A DNA stretch of 34,016 nt from Clostridia bacterium (GCA_017623315.1 JAGAPJ010000020.1:1-34016), one strand, 5' to 3'; counted from the stretch's first letter, positions 22,284-33,705 are shown. The notes: generated from the letters alone by a model not told the origin. A program made the numbers and translations.

Positions 22284-25121
22284 TTACAGTACGTTTTTAA
22301 GGAATTTGCCTGTATATGACTGCTCGCAAGCCGTAACCTCTTCGGGTGTGCCTGTGCAAACCACAGTACCACCCTTATTACCGCCTTCGGGACCTAAGTC
22401 AATAATATGGTCGGCTGTTTTAATAACGTCAAGATTGTGTTCAATAACTAAAACAGTATTGCCCGCATCAGCAAAACGCTGTAAAACCTCAATCAACTTA
22501 TGCACGTCAGCTGTATGAAGACCTGTTGTCGGCTCATCAAGAATATAAATTGTCTTGCCTGTTGAACGCTTTGAAAGCTCGGTAGCAAGTTTGACGCGTT
22601 GGGCTTCACCGCCCGAAAGTGTTGTTGCGGGTTGACCGATTTTAACATAGCCAAGACCGACGTCGCAAAGAGTTTTTAATTTGCGGCTGATTTTAGGAAT
22701 ATTTTCGAAGAAATACATACCTTCTTCTATTGTCATTTCCAAAACATCGTAAATATTTTTACCTTTATATTTAATGTTAAGCGTTTCACGGTTAAAACGC
22801 GTACCACCGCATACCTCACAAGGTACGTAAATATCGGGTAAGAAGTGCATTTCAATCTTTAAAATGCCGTCACCTTGACAAGCTTCACAGCGACCTCCCT
22901 TAACATTAAAGGAAAACCTGCCAGCGTTATAACCGTGTATTTTAGCATCCTTAGTAGAAGCAAATAACTCACGAATATCGTTAAAAACACCCGTGTAGGT
23001 TGCAGGATTTGAACGTGGTGTACGACCAATTGGTGCTTGGTCGATGTTTATAACCTTGTCAAGTTCTTCTATACCGTCAAAAGATTTATAATCACCAGGT
23101 ATTGTTTTAGCGCCGTTTAATTTGTTTGCTAAAACCTTATAGATTATATCATTAACAAGCGAAGATTTACCGCTGCCCGAAACACCTGTAACACAGGTGA
23201 ATGTGCCAAGCGGTATTTTTACGTTTATATTTTTAAGGTTGTTTTCACTTGCACCCTTAACTGTTAAATATTTACCGTTACCTTTGCGTCGTTCTTTTGG
23301 TACTGGTACTTTTCTACGACCAAAAAGATAATCAGACGTAAGTGAATTTTCGCATTTTTCTAAATTTTCCAAATCACCCGAGAATACCACGTGCCCTCCG
23401 TGAATACCAGCACCCGGACCAATATCTAAAATATGGTCAGCAGCGCGCATTGTGTCCTCATCGTGTTCAACCACTATAACGGTATTACCAAGGTCACGCA
23501 GACGCTTAAGGGTATTAATTAGGCGTTCATTGTCGCGTTGATGAAGACCAATGCTTGGCTCGTCAAGTATATACAAAACACCCATAAGTGATGAGCCAAT
23601 TTGTGTGGCTAATCGTATACGCTGACTTTCACCGCCCGATAAGGTACCTGCCGAACGCGAAAGGTTTAAATATTCAAGCCCAACGCTTTGTAAAAAGGTT
23701 AAGCGTTCTCTAATTTCTTTAATAATTGGCTTTGCAATCATACCGTCACGCTGACCAAAGCTTAATTCATTAATAAATTTAAGCTCGTCATCAATTGACA
23801 TATCGCAAAAATCCATAATATTTATTCCGCCAACAGTAACCGCTAAAAATTCAGGCTTTAAACGGCGACCACCGCAAACCTCACAAGGAGATTCACTCAT
23901 AAGGGCTTCAATTTCATTACGAGAATAATCGCTTGTAGTACTTTTGTAACGGCGTTCAAGATTATTGATTACACCTTCAAATTCGCCGTAGTAAGTACCA
24001 CCGCCGAAGTCGGTATTTCTTACAAGTTTAACTTTTTCGCCCTTCGTACCGTAAAGTACAGCTTGCTGTGCGTTTTTAGGGATATCCTTCCAAGGTGTGT
24101 TAATATCAAAACTGAACTTATCGGCAACTGCACGATAATACATTTCGGCAATAGTCGATGCATCGGGATTAAACCAAGTGTTAACACCCCAACCTGAAGC
24201 CTTAATTGCACCTTCAAGTAAGGATTTTGTATCATCACTAATTAATAGCTTTGGGTTTACCTTCATAAACACACCAATACCCATACAATGCGGACAGGCA
24301 CCCATTGGGTTATTGAACGAGAACATTGTGGGTGTTAATTCGGGAATACTTACGCCGTGCTCATCACAAGCGTAGGTTTGTGAAAACTTAAGCTCTTCCC
24401 CACCGATTACGTCAACCGCAACCAAACCGCCTGACAAATTAACGGCAGTTTCAATGCTGTCAGTCAAGCGTGACTGAATATCCTCTTTAATTACAAGACG
24501 GTCAACGATAATTTCAATAGTGTGTTTTTTGTTTTTTTCAAGCTTTATTTCTTCCGAAAGGTCATAGTTTATACCGTCAATACGAGCTCTTACGTAACCC
24601 TGCTTGCGTGCATGTTCAAGTTCTTTAACATGTTCGCCCTTGCGATTCATAATAACAGGAGATAAAACTTGAATTTTACTGCCCTCTTCAAGCTTCATAA
24701 CCGTGTCAACAATTTGGTCGGTGGTTTGTTGACTTATTTCCTTACCGCAAACAGGACAATGTGGGACACCGACACGTGCGTATAAAAGACGCAAATAGTC
24801 ATATATTTCGGTAACTGTACCAACGGTTGAACGCGGATTTTTGGAGGTGGTTTTTTGGTCGATGGAAATTGCAGGTGAAAGCCCTTCGATAACCTCAACA
24901 TTTGGCTTTTCCATTTGCCCCAAAAACTGACGCGCATAAGAAGACAACGACTCAACGTATCTTCGCTGTCCCTCGGCATATATTGTATCAAAAGCAAGTG
25001 ATGATTTACCGCTGCCCGAAAGCCCCGTAAAAACTATAAGCTTGTCACGGGGAATTTCAACGTCAATATTCTTTAAATTGTGCTCACTTGCGCCTTTAAT
25101 AATAATTTTATCGGATGCCAA
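22284..25121 (-). CDS. uvrA: Excinuclease ABC subunit A
   Basis: DNA-damage sensor of nucleotide excision repair, 945 residues, with two ABC ATPase modules. The first has GLSGSGKSS, the signature [12 protein letters not shown] and [15 protein letters not shown]; the second has [21 protein letters not shown] and [12 protein letters not shown]. Zinc modules appear as [24 protein letters not shown] and CEACQGDG with a later CEVCGG. It follows uvrB with 4 nt between, so uvrBA is an operon. Confidence 0.98.
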   Translation of the reverse strand: MASDKIIIKGASEHNLKNIDVEIPRDKLIVFTGLSGSGKSSLAFDTIYAEGQRRYVESLSSYARQFLGQMEKPNVEVIEGLSPAISIDQKTTSKNPRSTVGTVTEIYDYLRLLYARVGVPHCPVCGKEISQQTTDQIVDTVMKLEEGSKIQVLSPVIMNRKGEHVKELEHARKQGYVRARIDGINYDLSEEIKLEKNKKHTIEIIVDRLVIKEDIQSRLTDSIETAVNLSGGLVAVDVIGGEELKFSQTYACDEHGVSIPELTPTMFSFNNPMGACPHCMGIGVFMKVNPKLLISDDTKSLLEGAIKASGWGVNTWFNPDASTIAEMYYRAVADKFSFDINTPWKDIPKNAQQAVLYGTKGEKVKLVRNTDFGGGTYYGEFEGVINNLERRYKSTTSDYSRNEIEALMSESPCEVCGGRRLKPEFLAVTVGGINIMDFCDMSIDDELKFINELSFGQRDGMIAKPIIKEIRERLTFLQSVGLEYLNLSRSAGTLSGGESQRIRLATQIGSSLMGVLYILDEPSIGLHQRDNERLINTLKRLRDLGNTVIVVEHDEDTMRAADHILDIGPGAGIHGGHVVFSGDLENLEKCENSLTSDYLFGRRKVPVPKERRKGNGKYLTVKGASENNLKNINVKIPLGTFTCVTGVSGSGKSSLVNDIIYKVLANKLNGAKTIPGDYKSFDGIEELDKVINIDQAPIGRTPRSNPATYTGVFNDIRELFASTKDAKIHGYNAGRFSFNVKGGRCEACQGDGILKIEMHFLPDIYVPCEVCGGTRFNRETLNIKYKGKNIYDVLEMTIEEGMYFFENIPKISRKLKTLCDVGLGYVKIGQPATTLSGGEAQRVKLATELSKRSTGKTIYILDEPTTGLHTADVHKLIEVLQRFADAGNTVLVIEHNLDVIKTADHIIDLGPEGGNKGGTVVCTGTPEEVTACEQSYTGKFLKNVL

Positions 25122-25125
25122 TTTA

Positions 25126-27081
25126 TTATTTTCCCTCTCTTAATTCGTTTATCTTATCGCGGAGCTTAGCCGCATATTCAAATTCTAATAGCTTGGCTGC
25201 TTGTTTCATTTCGTTCGTTAGGCGTTTAATTTCAGCATCGCGCTGCGCACGGTTAAGATTTTTAACAGGTAAATCCTTAACCTTTGTGCCGATTTCAAGC
25301 ACGTCACGAACGTCTTTTATAATAGTTTTCGGTACAATGCCGTTTTTAAGGTTATATTCATTTTGAATTTCACGGCGGCGTTCGGTTTCACGAATAGCAT
25401 TTTCCATTGAACGAGTTACCGAATCAGCATACATAATAACCTTGCCTTCGGCGTTACGCGCCGCACGACCAATTGTCTGAACAAGCGAGGTTTCGCTTCT
25501 TAAAAAGCCCTCCTTATCGGCATCTAAAATTGCTACAAGTGATACCTCAGGGATGTCCAACCCTTCACGTAATAGATTAATACCAACCAAAACATCAAAT
25601 TCACCCAAACGAAGACCACGAATAATTTCCATACGTTCAATAGTATCAACGTCATGGTGCATATAACGAACTTTAATCCCCGCTTGATTTAAAAATTCGG
25701 TAAGGTTTTCCGCCATTTTTTTAGTAAGTGTTGTAACAAGCACACGTTGTTTTTTAGCTATTCTATCATTAATTTCACCAATAAGGTCATCAATTTGTCC
25801 TTCAGTGGGTCTTACCGAAATTTCGGGGTCCAAAAGTCCTGTCGGGCGGATAACCTGTTCAACTATTTGGGTGGCTTTATCCTTTTCAAAATCCCCCGGT
25901 GTTGCCGATACAAACACTGCTTGGTTAATATGACTGTAAAATTCATCAAAATTTAACGGGCGATTATCAAAAGCAGACGGCAAACGGAAGCCGTATTCAA
26001 CAAGATTTTCCTTTCTAGCTCTATCACCGCCGTACATACCGCGTACCTGTGGTAAGGTAACGTGTGATTCATCAACAAAAAGTACAAAATCGTCGGGAAA
26101 ATAGTCAATAAGAGTTGAGGGTACACTTCCCTTTGGTCTTCTAGCCATAACACGTGAATAGTTTTCAACACCCTTGCAGGTACCGATTTCTCTAAGCATT
26201 TCAACGTCATATTCGGTGCGTTGTCGTATGCGTTGCGCCTCAATTAAGCGCTCATTATCAATAAAGAACTTAACTCGTTCTTCCATTTCGTCCAAAATTT
26301 CTTTTAAAGCATCCTGCATTTTATCGTGTGGAACAATATAGTGCGAGGCAGGATAAATTGCAACGTGTGATAAAACGGCTTTAATTTCGCCTGTTAGTGT
26401 ATTTATTTCGCAAATACGGTCGATTTCATCGCCAAAAAATTCAACACGAATAGCGTTTTCCATCGAATACGCGGGGAAAATCTCTACCGTATCACCGCGC
26501 ACACGGAATTTGTTACGCACAAAGTTAATGTCGTTTCGTTCGTACTGCAAATCAACAAGCTTTCTAATAAGCTCGTCCCTGCCCTTTTCCATTCCTTGAC
26601 GTAAGGATATAACCATACTACGATAATCAATAGGGTTACCAAGCGAATAAATGCAAGAAACGGACGCAACGATAATAACGTCACGCCTTTCGGATAGCGC
26701 ACAGGTGGCGCTGTGTCGTAGTTTGTCAATTTCGTCATTAATTGCGCTGTCTTTTTCAATATAAGTGTCACTACCCGGTATATACGCTTCGGGCTGGTAA
26801 TAATCGTAATAGGAAACAAAATACTCCACCGCATTGTCAGGGAAAAACTCTTTAAATTCTGAACACAGCTGTGCAGCGAGAGTTTTATTATGAGCGAGAA
26901 CAAGTGTCGGACGGTTAACCTTTTCAATAATATTTGCCATTGTAAAGGTCTTACCCGAACCGGTAACACCAAGTAATACTTGTTCTTTGTCGCCGCGGTT
27001 TAGACCCTCAACAAGCTTTTCTATCGCTTCAGGCTGGTCGCCGGTGGGTTTATATTCACTTTTTAAAACAAACTTGTCCAT
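25126..27081 (-). CDS. uvrB: Excinuclease ABC subunit B
   Basis: Helicase-like damage-verifying subunit, 651 residues. Walker A GVTGSGKT (38-45), the DNA-clamping beta-hairpin [20 protein letters not shown], the DEAD-type DESH box (FVDESHV), the helicase part QTIGRAARN, and at the C-terminus the UVR domain ([20 protein letters not shown]) that meets UvrC. ATG at 27081 follows GAGGTGAG. The promoter upstream carries a LexA-like palindrome. Confidence 0.98.
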   Translation of the reverse strand: MDKFVLKSEYKPTGDQPEAIEKLVEGLNRGDKEQVLLGVTGSGKTFTMANIIEKVNRPTLVLAHNKTLAAQLCSEFKEFFPDNAVEYFVSYYDYYQPEAYIPGSDTYIEKDSAINDEIDKLRHSATCALSERRDVIIVASVSCIYSLGNPIDYRSMVISLRQGMEKGRDELIRKLVDLQYERNDINFVRNKFRVRGDTVEIFPAYSMENAIRVEFFGDEIDRICEINTLTGEIKAVLSHVAIYPASHYIVPHDKMQDALKEILDEMEERVKFFIDNERLIEAQRIRQRTEYDVEMLREIGTCKGVENYSRVMARRPKGSVPSTLIDYFPDDFVLFVDESHVTLPQVRGMYGGDRARKENLVEYGFRLPSAFDNRPLNFDEFYSHINQAVFVSATPGDFEKDKATQIVEQVIRPTGLLDPEISVRPTEGQIDDLIGEINDRIAKKQRVLVTTLTKKMAENLTEFLNQAGIKVRYMHHDVDTIERMEIIRGLRLGEFDVLVGINLLREGLDIPEVSLVAILDADKEGFLRSETSLVQTIGRAARNAEGKVIMYADSVTRSMENAIRETERRREIQNEYNLKNGIVPKTIIKDVRDVLEIGTKVKDLPVKNLNRAQRDAEIKRLTNEMKQAAKLLEFEYAAKLRDKINELREGK

Positions 27082-27110
27082 ACACTCACCTCACTTTTAA
27101 TTATTATTTT

Positions 27111-27147
27111 ATTATATCACATAATTATAAATATGTAAACATATGTT
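27111..27147 (-). promoter_or_regulatory. uvrBA promoter with LexA-like (SOS) box
   Basis: Minus strand: TTTACA (27139-27134), 17 nt, TATAAT (27116-27111), about 30 nt before the uvrB ATG. AACATATGTT (27138-27147) is a perfect 10-nt palindrome overlapping the -35 and equals the core of the Firmicutes LexA box CGAACATATGTTCG; the outer positions are less exact. Confidence 0.7.
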
Positions 27148-27223
27148 TGTTTGTATTTATTTCAAAAATATGCACAAAAACAATTTTAAAAATATGAAAT
27201 GTTAAATTTTTGACGATTTTCTC

Positions 27224-27251
27224 TTGAAATTGAAAATTTTTGTGATATAAT
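27224..27251 (+). promoter_or_regulatory. Promoter of the membrane pyrophosphatase gene
   Basis: TTGAAA (27224-27229), 16 nt, TATAAT (27246-27251), followed by a leader of roughly 65 nt that is A/T-rich with no evident structure, then AAGGAG before ATG 27323. Confidence 0.65.
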
Positions 27252-27322
27252 AAACGTTAACAATAATTTTAATAACATAAATTACATATTTTTACTGTTT
27301 TATACTAAAGAAGGAGATTAAT

Positions 27323-29407
27323 ATGGAAAAATTAATTGTAATTTTAACATTCACCGGTGCTTTGCTTGCGTTATTGTTTGCGTTTATCATGTCGCGCAAA
27401 GTACTAAAATTTTCCGAAGGCACTGACCTTATGAAGAAAATTTCGCAGTCCATCCGCAAGGGTGCCGACGCTTATTTAAAACGCCAATACAAAATTGTTA
27501 TAATTTTCTTTGGCGTTATGTTTGTTGTGCTATCGGTTATGGCAATATTTAAGCTTTTAACCCCTTACGTTCCCTTTGCTTTTGTAACAGGCGGTTTCTT
27601 CTCTGCCCTTTCAGGCTTTATAGGTATGAAGATTGCTACCCTTGCAAATGCTCGTACTGCTAATGCTTGCCGCGAAGGATTAAATAAAGGTCTTCGCATT
27701 GCTTTTTCAGCCGGTAGTGTTATGGGCTTTACAGTTGTAGGTCTTGGTTTATTTGACATTTCGGTTTGGTTTTTCCTTTTAAAATTTGTGTTTGGACTTC
27801 AACCTGCTGAAATTACAAGCGCGATGCTTACCTTTGGTATGGGTGCTTCTTCAATGGCATTATTTGCACGTGTTGGTGGCGGTATTTTTACAAAGGCTGC
27901 TGACGTAGGCGCTGACCTTGTTGGTAAGGTTGAAGCAGGTATTCCCGAAGACGACCCCCGCAACCCCGCAGTTATTGCCGACAACGTTGGTGATAACGTA
28001 GGTGACGTTGCAGGTATGGGCGCCGACCTTTATGAATCATACGTTGGTTCAATTATTTCGGCTTCGGCATTAGGTGTTGCCGCTTTCCATTCAATTGAAG
28101 CAATGGCACTTCCTATGCTTCTTGCCGCAATCGGTGTTGTATGCTCAATTATTGGTACTTTCTTTGTAAGAACTAAAGAAGACGCTACACAGAAACAATT
28201 GCTTTCTGCTCTTTCACGCGGTACAAACTTCTCGGCAATTACTATTGGTATTCTTTCGCTTCCCTTAATTTATTTTGTTTTAGGTGCAAACAATTGGAAA
28301 ATTTACTTTGCAATTTTAGCAGGTCTTATTGCAGGTGTGCTTATAGGTAAAGCAACCGAATATTACACCTCTGATGGCTTTAAGCCTACACAAAATCTTG
28401 CCGCAACCAGCGAAACTGGTACTGCTACAATTATTATTGGCGGTCTTTCGGTTGGTATGCTTTCAACCCTATTGCCTATCGTTATTATTTCAATTTGCGT
28501 TTTAGTAGCTTTCTTTGTTTCTAACGGTGCAAATAATGCTGCACAGGGTCTTTACGGTATCGGCTTATCGGCAGTTGGTATGCTTTCTACCCTTGGTATT
28601 ACCCTTGCGACTGATGCTTATGGTCCTGTTGCTGATAATGCAGGCGGTATTGCGCAAATGGCAGGGCTAGAAGAAGATGTTCGTAACCGTACCGACGCGC
28701 TTGATTCTCTCGGTAACACCACCGCCGCAACAGGTAAAGGCTTTGCTATCGGTTCGGCTGCACTTACTGCCCTTGCACTAATGGCATCTTATATTGATAA
28801 GATTAACACAATAGAAGGCGGTGCTGCAAAGATTGCCAACCTAAGCATTACAAACCCCACCGTTTTAACAGGCTTATTCATTGGTGCTTGTCTCCCCTTA
28901 GTATTCGCCGCAATTACAATGAATTCGGTTGGACGTGCAGCACAAAGCGTTGTAAAAGAGGTTCGCCGTCAGTTTAAGGAAATTGCAGGTCTTATGGATG
29001 GTAAAACCGACCCCGACTATGCAAGCTGTGTTGACCTCTGCACAAAAGCAAGTCTTCGTGAAATGATTTTACCCACCATTGTTGCTGTCGTTGTTCCTGT
29101 CATAGTAGGCCTTACACTTGGACCAACAGGTGTTGTTGGTATGCTTGCGGGCGCTACTGTATCGGGCTTCTTGATGGCTGTATTTATGTCAAACTCTGGC
29201 GGTGCATGGGATAACGCTAAAAAGTACATTGAAAGCGGTGTGTATGGCGGTAAAGGATCAGAAAACCACAAGGCTGCGGTTGTTGGCGACACGGTTGGTG
29301 ACCCCTTTAAAGACACATCAGGTCCTGCAATTAATATATTAATCAAGTTACTTTCAATGGTTTCTATCGTATTCGCAGCCCTTGTTGTAAGTTTTTCTAT
29401 TTTATAA
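27323..29407 (+). CDS. hppA: Membrane-bound ion-pumping pyrophosphatase
   Basis: Integral membrane enzyme of 694 residues with about 16 helices that couples pyrophosphate hydrolysis to pumping of Na+ or H+. Catalytic acidic loops are visible: [64 protein letters not shown] and, near the end, [16 protein letters not shown]. Residues 464-469 read GNTTAA; Ala in the fifth place is the mark of the K+-dependent subfamily (K+-independent enzymes have Lys). Many K+-dependent members of anaerobes pump Na+, but I cannot settle the ion by eye. Monocistronic, with its own promoter and terminator. Confidence 0.96.
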   Translation: MEKLIVILTFTGALLALLFAFIMSRKVLKFSEGTDLMKKISQSIRKGADAYLKRQYKIVIIFFGVMFVVLSVMAIFKLLTPYVPFAFVTGGFFSALSGFIGMKIATLANARTANACREGLNKGLRIAFSAGSVMGFTVVGLGLFDISVWFFLLKFVFGLQPAEITSAMLTFGMGASSMALFARVGGGIFTKAADVGADLVGKVEAGIPEDDPRNPAVIADNVGDNVGDVAGMGADLYESYVGSIISASALGVAAFHSIEAMALPMLLAAIGVVCSIIGTFFVRTKEDATQKQLLSALSRGTNFSAITIGILSLPLIYFVLGANNWKIYFAILAGLIAGVLIGKATEYYTSDGFKPTQNLAATSETGTATIIIGGLSVGMLSTLLPIVIISICVLVAFFVSNGANNAAQGLYGIGLSAVGMLSTLGITLATDAYGPVADNAGGIAQMAGLEEDVRNRTDALDSLGNTTAATGKGFAIGSAALTALALMASYIDKINTIEGGAAKIANLSITNPTVLTGLFIGACLPLVFAAITMNSVGRAAQSVVKEVRRQFKEIAGLMDGKTDPDYASCVDLCTKASLREMILPTIVAVVVPVIVGLTLGPTGVVGMLAGATVSGFLMAVFMSNSGGAWDNAKKYIESGVYGGKGSENHKAAVVGDTVGDPFKDTSGPAINILIKLLSMVSIVFAALVVSFSIL

Positions 29408-29414
29408 TATTTCA

Positions 29415-29457
29415 AAAAAATTCACGCCTAGTCAACCGACTAAGCGTGAATTTTTTA
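29415..29457. terminator. Bidirectional terminator between hppA and the deacetylase gene
   Basis: AAAAAATTCACGC-TAGTC pairs with GACTA-GCGTGAATTTTTT around a 4-nt loop, with one mismatched position. Poly-A on one side and poly-T on the other serve both convergent genes. Confidence 0.88.
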
Positions 29458-30468
29458 TTGATAATATTCATCAAGTGTTTTAAATACGTAACCTTGCTGA
29501 TGTGCTATGTCTATCATATCAGCAAGACCGTCAGCATTGGCTTGTGAAACCGCGTGGAGCAAAATTACCGCACCGCTATGATAACGCGACGTAACAGTAT
29601 TTACAGCGCTTTCTTTAGTGGGTTGCTTTGAAGTATCCCAGTCTGCATAAGCTGACGACCAAAATATTGACTTATAACCCATTGAAGAAACAAGCTCTAA
29701 CGCACATTCGCTGTGCTCACCCGACGGAAAACGGAAATATTGTGAGGAATAATTAAAGTTGGTTTTTAGATAATCTTCAAGCTGCCAAATTTCCTTTGCC
29801 ATTTTTTCGCGTGAAATAGTTGGAAAGCTTTTGTGACCCCAACTATGATTACCAACGATATGCCCTTCATCTATCATTCTTTTTACAAGTGTGTGGTTTT
29901 TCTTAACGTAGTCACCCGTTAAAAAGAATGCAGCTTTAACCTGTTTTTCTTTTAATGTATCTAAAATATTGGCGGTAAGGTTTTTATATTCATACCCGCA
30001 GTCAAAGGTTAAATACATACGCTTATCTGTCGATTTTGTATCGAGTGCTAAGGCTTCAATGTTTTGCATACTGTCAAAACGCTTTTGGTTATTAACCGAC
30101 ATACTGTGAGGTTGACCGTTTTTAGCAACACCAAAACCAAACCCTGATTTTGTTGTGCTTAAACCACGTGAATTAAGCGCGTCGTAAATTTCATAAGGAC
30201 CAACCGTAACGTTTGTAAGCTGTGGCTTAACAGTTGATGTAACCGATGAAGTATTAACAGGCGTCGAGCTTTCGGGTTTGCTTTCGGGCAAAATTGCAGG
30301 TTCTGAACTTTGCAGGTCTGAAGACGTGTCACTAACAGTGGGTTTGGTGCCAGTATTATCGCTTGATAAGCTATTATTGTCAGACGGTGTTTTATCAGTA
30401 CCACAACCGACAAATACCATGCATAAACAAACCAAAACAGTTAAAATTGATATAAGCTTTTTTGCCAT
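29455..30468 (-). CDS. Polysaccharide deacetylase lipoprotein, PdaA-like
   Basis: A 337-residue exported protein: signal with lipobox VGC (Cys22), a Ser/Thr/Pro-rich spacer (about 24-85) and a NodB deacetylase domain from about residue 140 to the end. The metal triad is MYLTFDCGYE (Asp-Cys in place of Asp-Asp/Glu) and GNHSWGH (two His), followed by YFRFPSG and ILLHAVS. TFDxGYE and the preceding GFGFGVAKNGQPH segment are typical of PdaA, which deacetylates N-acetylmuramic acid on the way to muramic-delta-lactam in spore cortex. Here it would act on peptidoglycan outside the membrane. Cortex specificity is inferred from the family. AAGGAA precedes ATG. Confidence 0.9.
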   Translation of the reverse strand: MAKKLISILTVLVCLCMVFVGCGTDKTPSDNNSLSSDNTGTKPTVSDTSSDLQSSEPAILPESKPESSTPVNTSSVTSTVKPQLTNVTVGPYEIYDALNSRGLSTTKSGFGFGVAKNGQPHSMSVNNQKRFDSMQNIEALALDTKSTDKRMYLTFDCGYEYKNLTANILDTLKEKQVKAAFFLTGDYVKKNHTLVKRMIDEGHIVGNHSWGHKSFPTISREKMAKEIWQLEDYLKTNFNYSSQYFRFPSGEHSECALELVSSMGYKSIFWSSAYADWDTSKQPTKESAVNTVTSRYHSGAVILLHAVSQANADGLADMIDIAHQQGYVFKTLDEYYQ

Positions 30469-30501
30469 TTGCTTTTAACTTCCTTTATATAGATAAAATT
30501 A

Positions 30502-31239
30502 TTAATTCGCAGGTGCATCATCACTGACAGTTACAAATTCAGTAGCAACATTTTCATCCATTACAACTTCTTTAACGGGTAAAGGTTGTTTTTTAATAAG
30601 CGTATATAAATAACAGGTTCTTATCAAATCACCAACAAGCACAAATTCGATAACCGAAACAACTATAGCCGCAGTATTATTGGCTTTTTTATCCTCTTTA
30701 TAAATATCAAGTAAATCACGCAAATAAACGTATTCAATAACCGTACAAGCCGCTGCAGGAACAAATCCCAAAACGAATGACAAGGAACCCACAACCGGTA
30801 AAATAGTGCTAACAATAGCAACAACGGTTGAAATTATTGCGCCGCCGAAATATTTAATTAAAATGTGCGCTAAAAATGACATTTTACGGTTTTCAATCTT
30901 AATTTTACTAATATTAGCATCGAAAGGCTTATTCCCTGCTGTTTCACACAGCACAAAAATACGGCAATAGTCGTGGAAAAAAGGCATCCAAGCAAGCCAA
31001 GCGTATTTATAGCCAACCCTTTTAGCAAGTGTATAAACGGGTATTGATTCAAACACAAAATATACAATTGCAACTAAACCTGCAAATACAACCGCAATAA
31101 TTGCAAAGACTGCCGAAATACCCATAGTTGCAAAAGAAAAAATGCCCGCAATACTGCCCAATATGCTTTCAATATCGCCAAGTATTCCGCTCGATTGTTC
31201 CAATGCGGATTCAATTTCAGAAATTGGAAGATCGTTCAT
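30502..31239 (-). CDS. Polytopic membrane protein of unknown function
   Basis: A 245-residue protein. An N-terminal amphipathic stretch (about 1-30) precedes helices at about 33-63 (IFSFATMGISAVFAIIAVVF and on), then SIPVYTLAKRVGYKYAWLAW MPFFHDYCRIFVL, the recognisable part: small 'stress/DUF805-like' or DUF5684-like proteins share a 'WLAWxPfxxxy' loop. Further helices lie near 125-150, 155-170 and 190-210, followed by an acidic tail. Family assignment is weak and no function can be named. ATG follows AAGGGGG, and an exact-consensus promoter lies upstream, so it is probably well expressed. It ends 34 nt before the deacetylase gene, which may share its transcript. Confidence 0.65.
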   Translation of the reverse strand: MNDLPISEIESALEQSSGILGDIESILGSIAGIFSFATMGISAVFAIIAVVFAGLVAIVYFVFESIPVYTLAKRVGYKYAWLAWMPFFHDYCRIFVLCETAGNKPFDANISKIKIENRKMSFLAHILIKYFGGAIISTVVAIVSTILPVVGSLSFVLGFVPAAACTVIEYVYLRDLLDIYKEDKKANNTAAIVVSVIEFVLVGDLIRTCYLYTLIKKQPLPVKEVVMDENVATEFVTVSDDAPAN

Positions 31240-31267
31240 ATAATAACCCCCTTAAGAATATATAAAA

Positions 31268-31296
31268 ATTATATATCATTTGTCGTTGAATGTCAA
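31268..31296 (-). promoter_or_regulatory. Exact-consensus sigma-A promoter
   Basis: Minus strand: TTGACA (31296-31291), 17 nt, TATAAT (31273-31268), 29 nt before the ATG at 31239. Both boxes match consensus in all positions. Between 31297 and 31440 I see no gene or clear structure. Confidence 0.85.
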
Positions 31297-31440
31297 ATAG
31301 CAGATTGTACGACGGGTCAGTTTTGCTGATGCTTAGCCGAATCCACGGTTTTCATCCTGCCGAATTGTATACTGCAATCAAAACAAAAGAACCCAAAAAT
31401 TATGTATAATTTCATTATAATATAAATTATTTATTAAACT

Positions 31441-33429
31441 TTAAAATGATATTGCAGGAATTTCTTTTGCGATTTCTTCGGTTGGGTTAATTTCACCTAT
31501 AGCAACCTCATATAACTCGGAATGGGTTTTAATAATACCGTCTAAAAACTCCGAATAAGGTTTTGAACAAATGTCCAGCACACCAATTTGATAATTTTCT
31601 CCATCAAAACGCCCGAGGTATGCCTGGTCATACAAAATAAAGTAGTGGGCACCCAAGCACATTGGATGTGATGCCGCTCTGTGCATATATCTTCGATAAG
31701 CGATACCACGTTCACGTTGATTCTCAACACCTCTAATTCCCGTTGCATCCATACCACGGTCAAGTGCGCCAAAATGAAATTCGCCTATAATTACAGGCTT
31801 TTGAGTTATTTTAGAAAATTTATCAATATTTTCAAATGGGTCCATAGAATAACAGTTAAATGAAAAAACGTCTGTATATTCACAACCGGCCGCTAAAGCT
31901 TCGCTGGAAAGCCAAGCGTAACGTATACCCAAATTTAAATGGTTAGGGTCAACGCGACGAGCCGCCTCAGCAGGAATTTTTATATAACGTCGAATCATTT
32001 CAACAGAATAAACCATTAAATCTTCCATTGCTATATTGCCATATTTTTCAGCTTCAAAGGGAGAGTAAAGCGAATTGAATGATTCGAAATTTGCTTTCCA
32101 ATTATTGTTTAAATTTTTAATATCTCCATATTTTTTTATTAATTCATCTATGATAAATTTTTTAGAATAAAGATTTTCGTTACTTGCGAGGGTGTATGCA
32201 GCAATATTTATATTATTTACAAAAGCCCAAGCCGGCTCGTTAGACATAAAATACCCTAATAAATATGGGTCGTCCCGTTTTTCATAAAGGAACTCAGCCC
32301 ATTTAGACGAGTTTTCTTCAAATTCGGGTGAAAATACGTCCGGAAAATCACGAAAAATTCTCATTAAGGTGTTCGGATACCCTTTTCCAATAATAACGTA
32401 TGGCATTTTTTCGCGCTCAATAAACTGCTTATCACTCCAGCAAGCAACCGTATTACAACCCCAATTTATCAATCTTTTTCGGGTCATATCCGCCCAAATA
32501 TTATAATAATCATCACCAAATGCCATATAAGCGTTATGTGCTGCAAAGTTAAAGTATTTACAAGGAACACCCTGCCAATAACTTGAACGCCAACCAACCT
32601 CGGTTTTTGGTGGCAAATTTTCACAAAGCGCTTCAATATCCGTAAGGTTGCAGTCATCACCAAGCGAAATGCAGTCAAATCCCATAGAGAAAAAAGCAAA
32701 ACCCTCTGGGTCACAAAGCCAATAGCGTTCACCATCATGCGTTAACGAAAAAAATCCCGTTCCGTTATTAAGCTTTTTAGCGGTATAACCGCCATATTTT
32801 GAACGATTTGGTAAAGGAGTTTCAGTAATGCTTTCTGCTTCAAAACGAAGTGCAGTTACCATTTCATCAATCGTTTTTGTTTTTCCGGGCCAATTTGAAT
32901 TCTTTTTTTGACCGAGAGTATCAATCATTATTTTTTCTTCAAGCGGATAATCGGGTTCTTCGTTTAAAATACAAACGTTTTCAATTTTTAAAATTAAATC
33001 AATCGGCGTTTTATCAACACAGATAGCGAATTTAACAAGACGGTCAAGGTGAACAGGACGACCGTTAACAACAGTTTTCAGTTTACCCGGAGTACGATTT
33101 AAAAATAATTTTTTTGCCATCAAAGTTGAAAACGGCAAAGCAATTCGAGTTTTAATTCCAGGTAAAAGTCCCATTTTGATGCTTATATCCCATTTTGTTT
33201 TTTCACTTTCCCAAAACTGCCAACAAATGCCTGCAGAACGTTCACCCTCAACCGTAACGTCCATTGAAAGATATTGTTCGGCATTAATACGTTGATTACA
33301 AAATGTTCCCTTTGAAAACTCAATAAAAATATTAGATTCGCCTTTTGGAAAAAGCCATCTATTCATACCCAAATTAGTAGAACGATTGGTTTCAAATTCA
33401 TTAAGATCGATTATTTTAGCATTAAACAA
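31441..33429 (-). CDS. Agarase-like (GH-A clan) glycoside hydrolase, cytosolic
   Basis: A protein of about 662 residues. The N-terminal 190 or so look like beta-sandwich (carbohydrate-binding fold); then comes a (beta/alpha)8-type domain starting YWLCDPEGFAFFSMGFDCIS, the 'xWlvDPeGxpFfsxG' start of agarase-like enzymes. YFMSNEPAW (Glu near residue 400) is the likely acid/base and VIIGEFHFGA (Glu near 550) the likely nucleophile. No signal peptide, so it acts on imported oligosaccharides. The substrate is unknown; beta-galactoside or GH50/GH86-like activity is a guess. The start is uncertain: TTG at 33429 has AAAGGCGG 7 nt upstream, while ATG at 33447 has no ribosome site, so I prefer TTG. No sugar transporter or regulator lies beside it. 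Confidence 0.7.
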   Translation of the reverse strand: MFNAKIIDLNEFETNRSTNLGMNRWLFPKGESNIFIEFSKGTFCNQRINAEQYLSMDVTVEGERSAGICWQFWESEKTKWDISIKMGLLPGIKTRIALPFSTLMAKKLFLNRTPGKLKTVVNGRPVHLDRLVKFAICVDKTPIDLILKIENVCILNEEPDYPLEEKIMIDTLGQKKNSNWPGKTKTIDEMVTALRFEAESITETPLPNRSKYGGYTAKKLNNGTGFFSLTHDGERYWLCDPEGFAFFSMGFDCISLGDDCNLTDIEALCENLPPKTEVGWRSSYWQGVPCKYFNFAAHNAYMAFGDDYYNIWADMTRKRLINWGCNTVACWSDKQFIEREKMPYVIIGKGYPNTLMRIFRDFPDVFSPEFEENSSKWAEFLYEKRDDPYLLGYFMSNEPAWAFVNNINIAAYTLASNENLYSKKFIIDELIKKYGDIKNLNNNWKANFESFNSLYSPFEAEKYGNIAMEDLMVYSVEMIRRYIKIPAEAARRVDPNHLNLGIRYAWLSSEALAAGCEYTDVFSFNCYSMDPFENIDKFSKITQKPVIIGEFHFGALDRGMDATGIRGVENQRERGIAYRRYMHRAASHPMCLGAHYFILYDQAYLGRFDGENYQIGVLDICSKPYSEFLDGIIKTHSELYEVAIGEINPTEEIAKEIPAISF

Positions 33430-33536
33430 ATCGCCACCGCCTTTCATTAAATATTCTACACTAATTATGTTTTAAATTCAATATTATTATATAAAACAAA
33501 ATAATGCAAAGCAAATATTTCATAACGAATTTATTC

Positions 33537-33612
33537 ATATGCGGTAGCATATTTCACTCACCGCAAGGCGAATTTAATTTAAAAAGCACCGACAAAGTCG
33601 ATGCTTTTTTCT
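33537..33612. repeat. Hairpin array A ending in a terminator-like stem
   Basis: ATATGC-GGTA-GCATAT (33537-33552), spacer TTCAC as part of ATTTCAC, CGC-AAG-GCG (33562-33570), then A/T-rich sequence and a terminator-like stem AAAAAGCA.CGAC / GTCG.TGCTTTTTT (33581-33610) with one mismatch. It belongs to the same kind of element as the array at 33706-33874. No gene is seen between 33448 and 34016. Confidence 0.65.
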
Positions 33613-33705
33613 GGCTATATGCTACAAAAAATATTTTTGCCATTTTTACGTATGAATTCGAACTATCACATAATCGTTAGCTTTTAGTGAAATCGTTCAT
33701 TTTCA

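Noticed and set aside
22284..27081. Several open frames of 60-160 codons opposite or inside uvrA and uvrB
   Set aside because: Shadows of conserved coding sequence, without ribosome sites or recognisable products.
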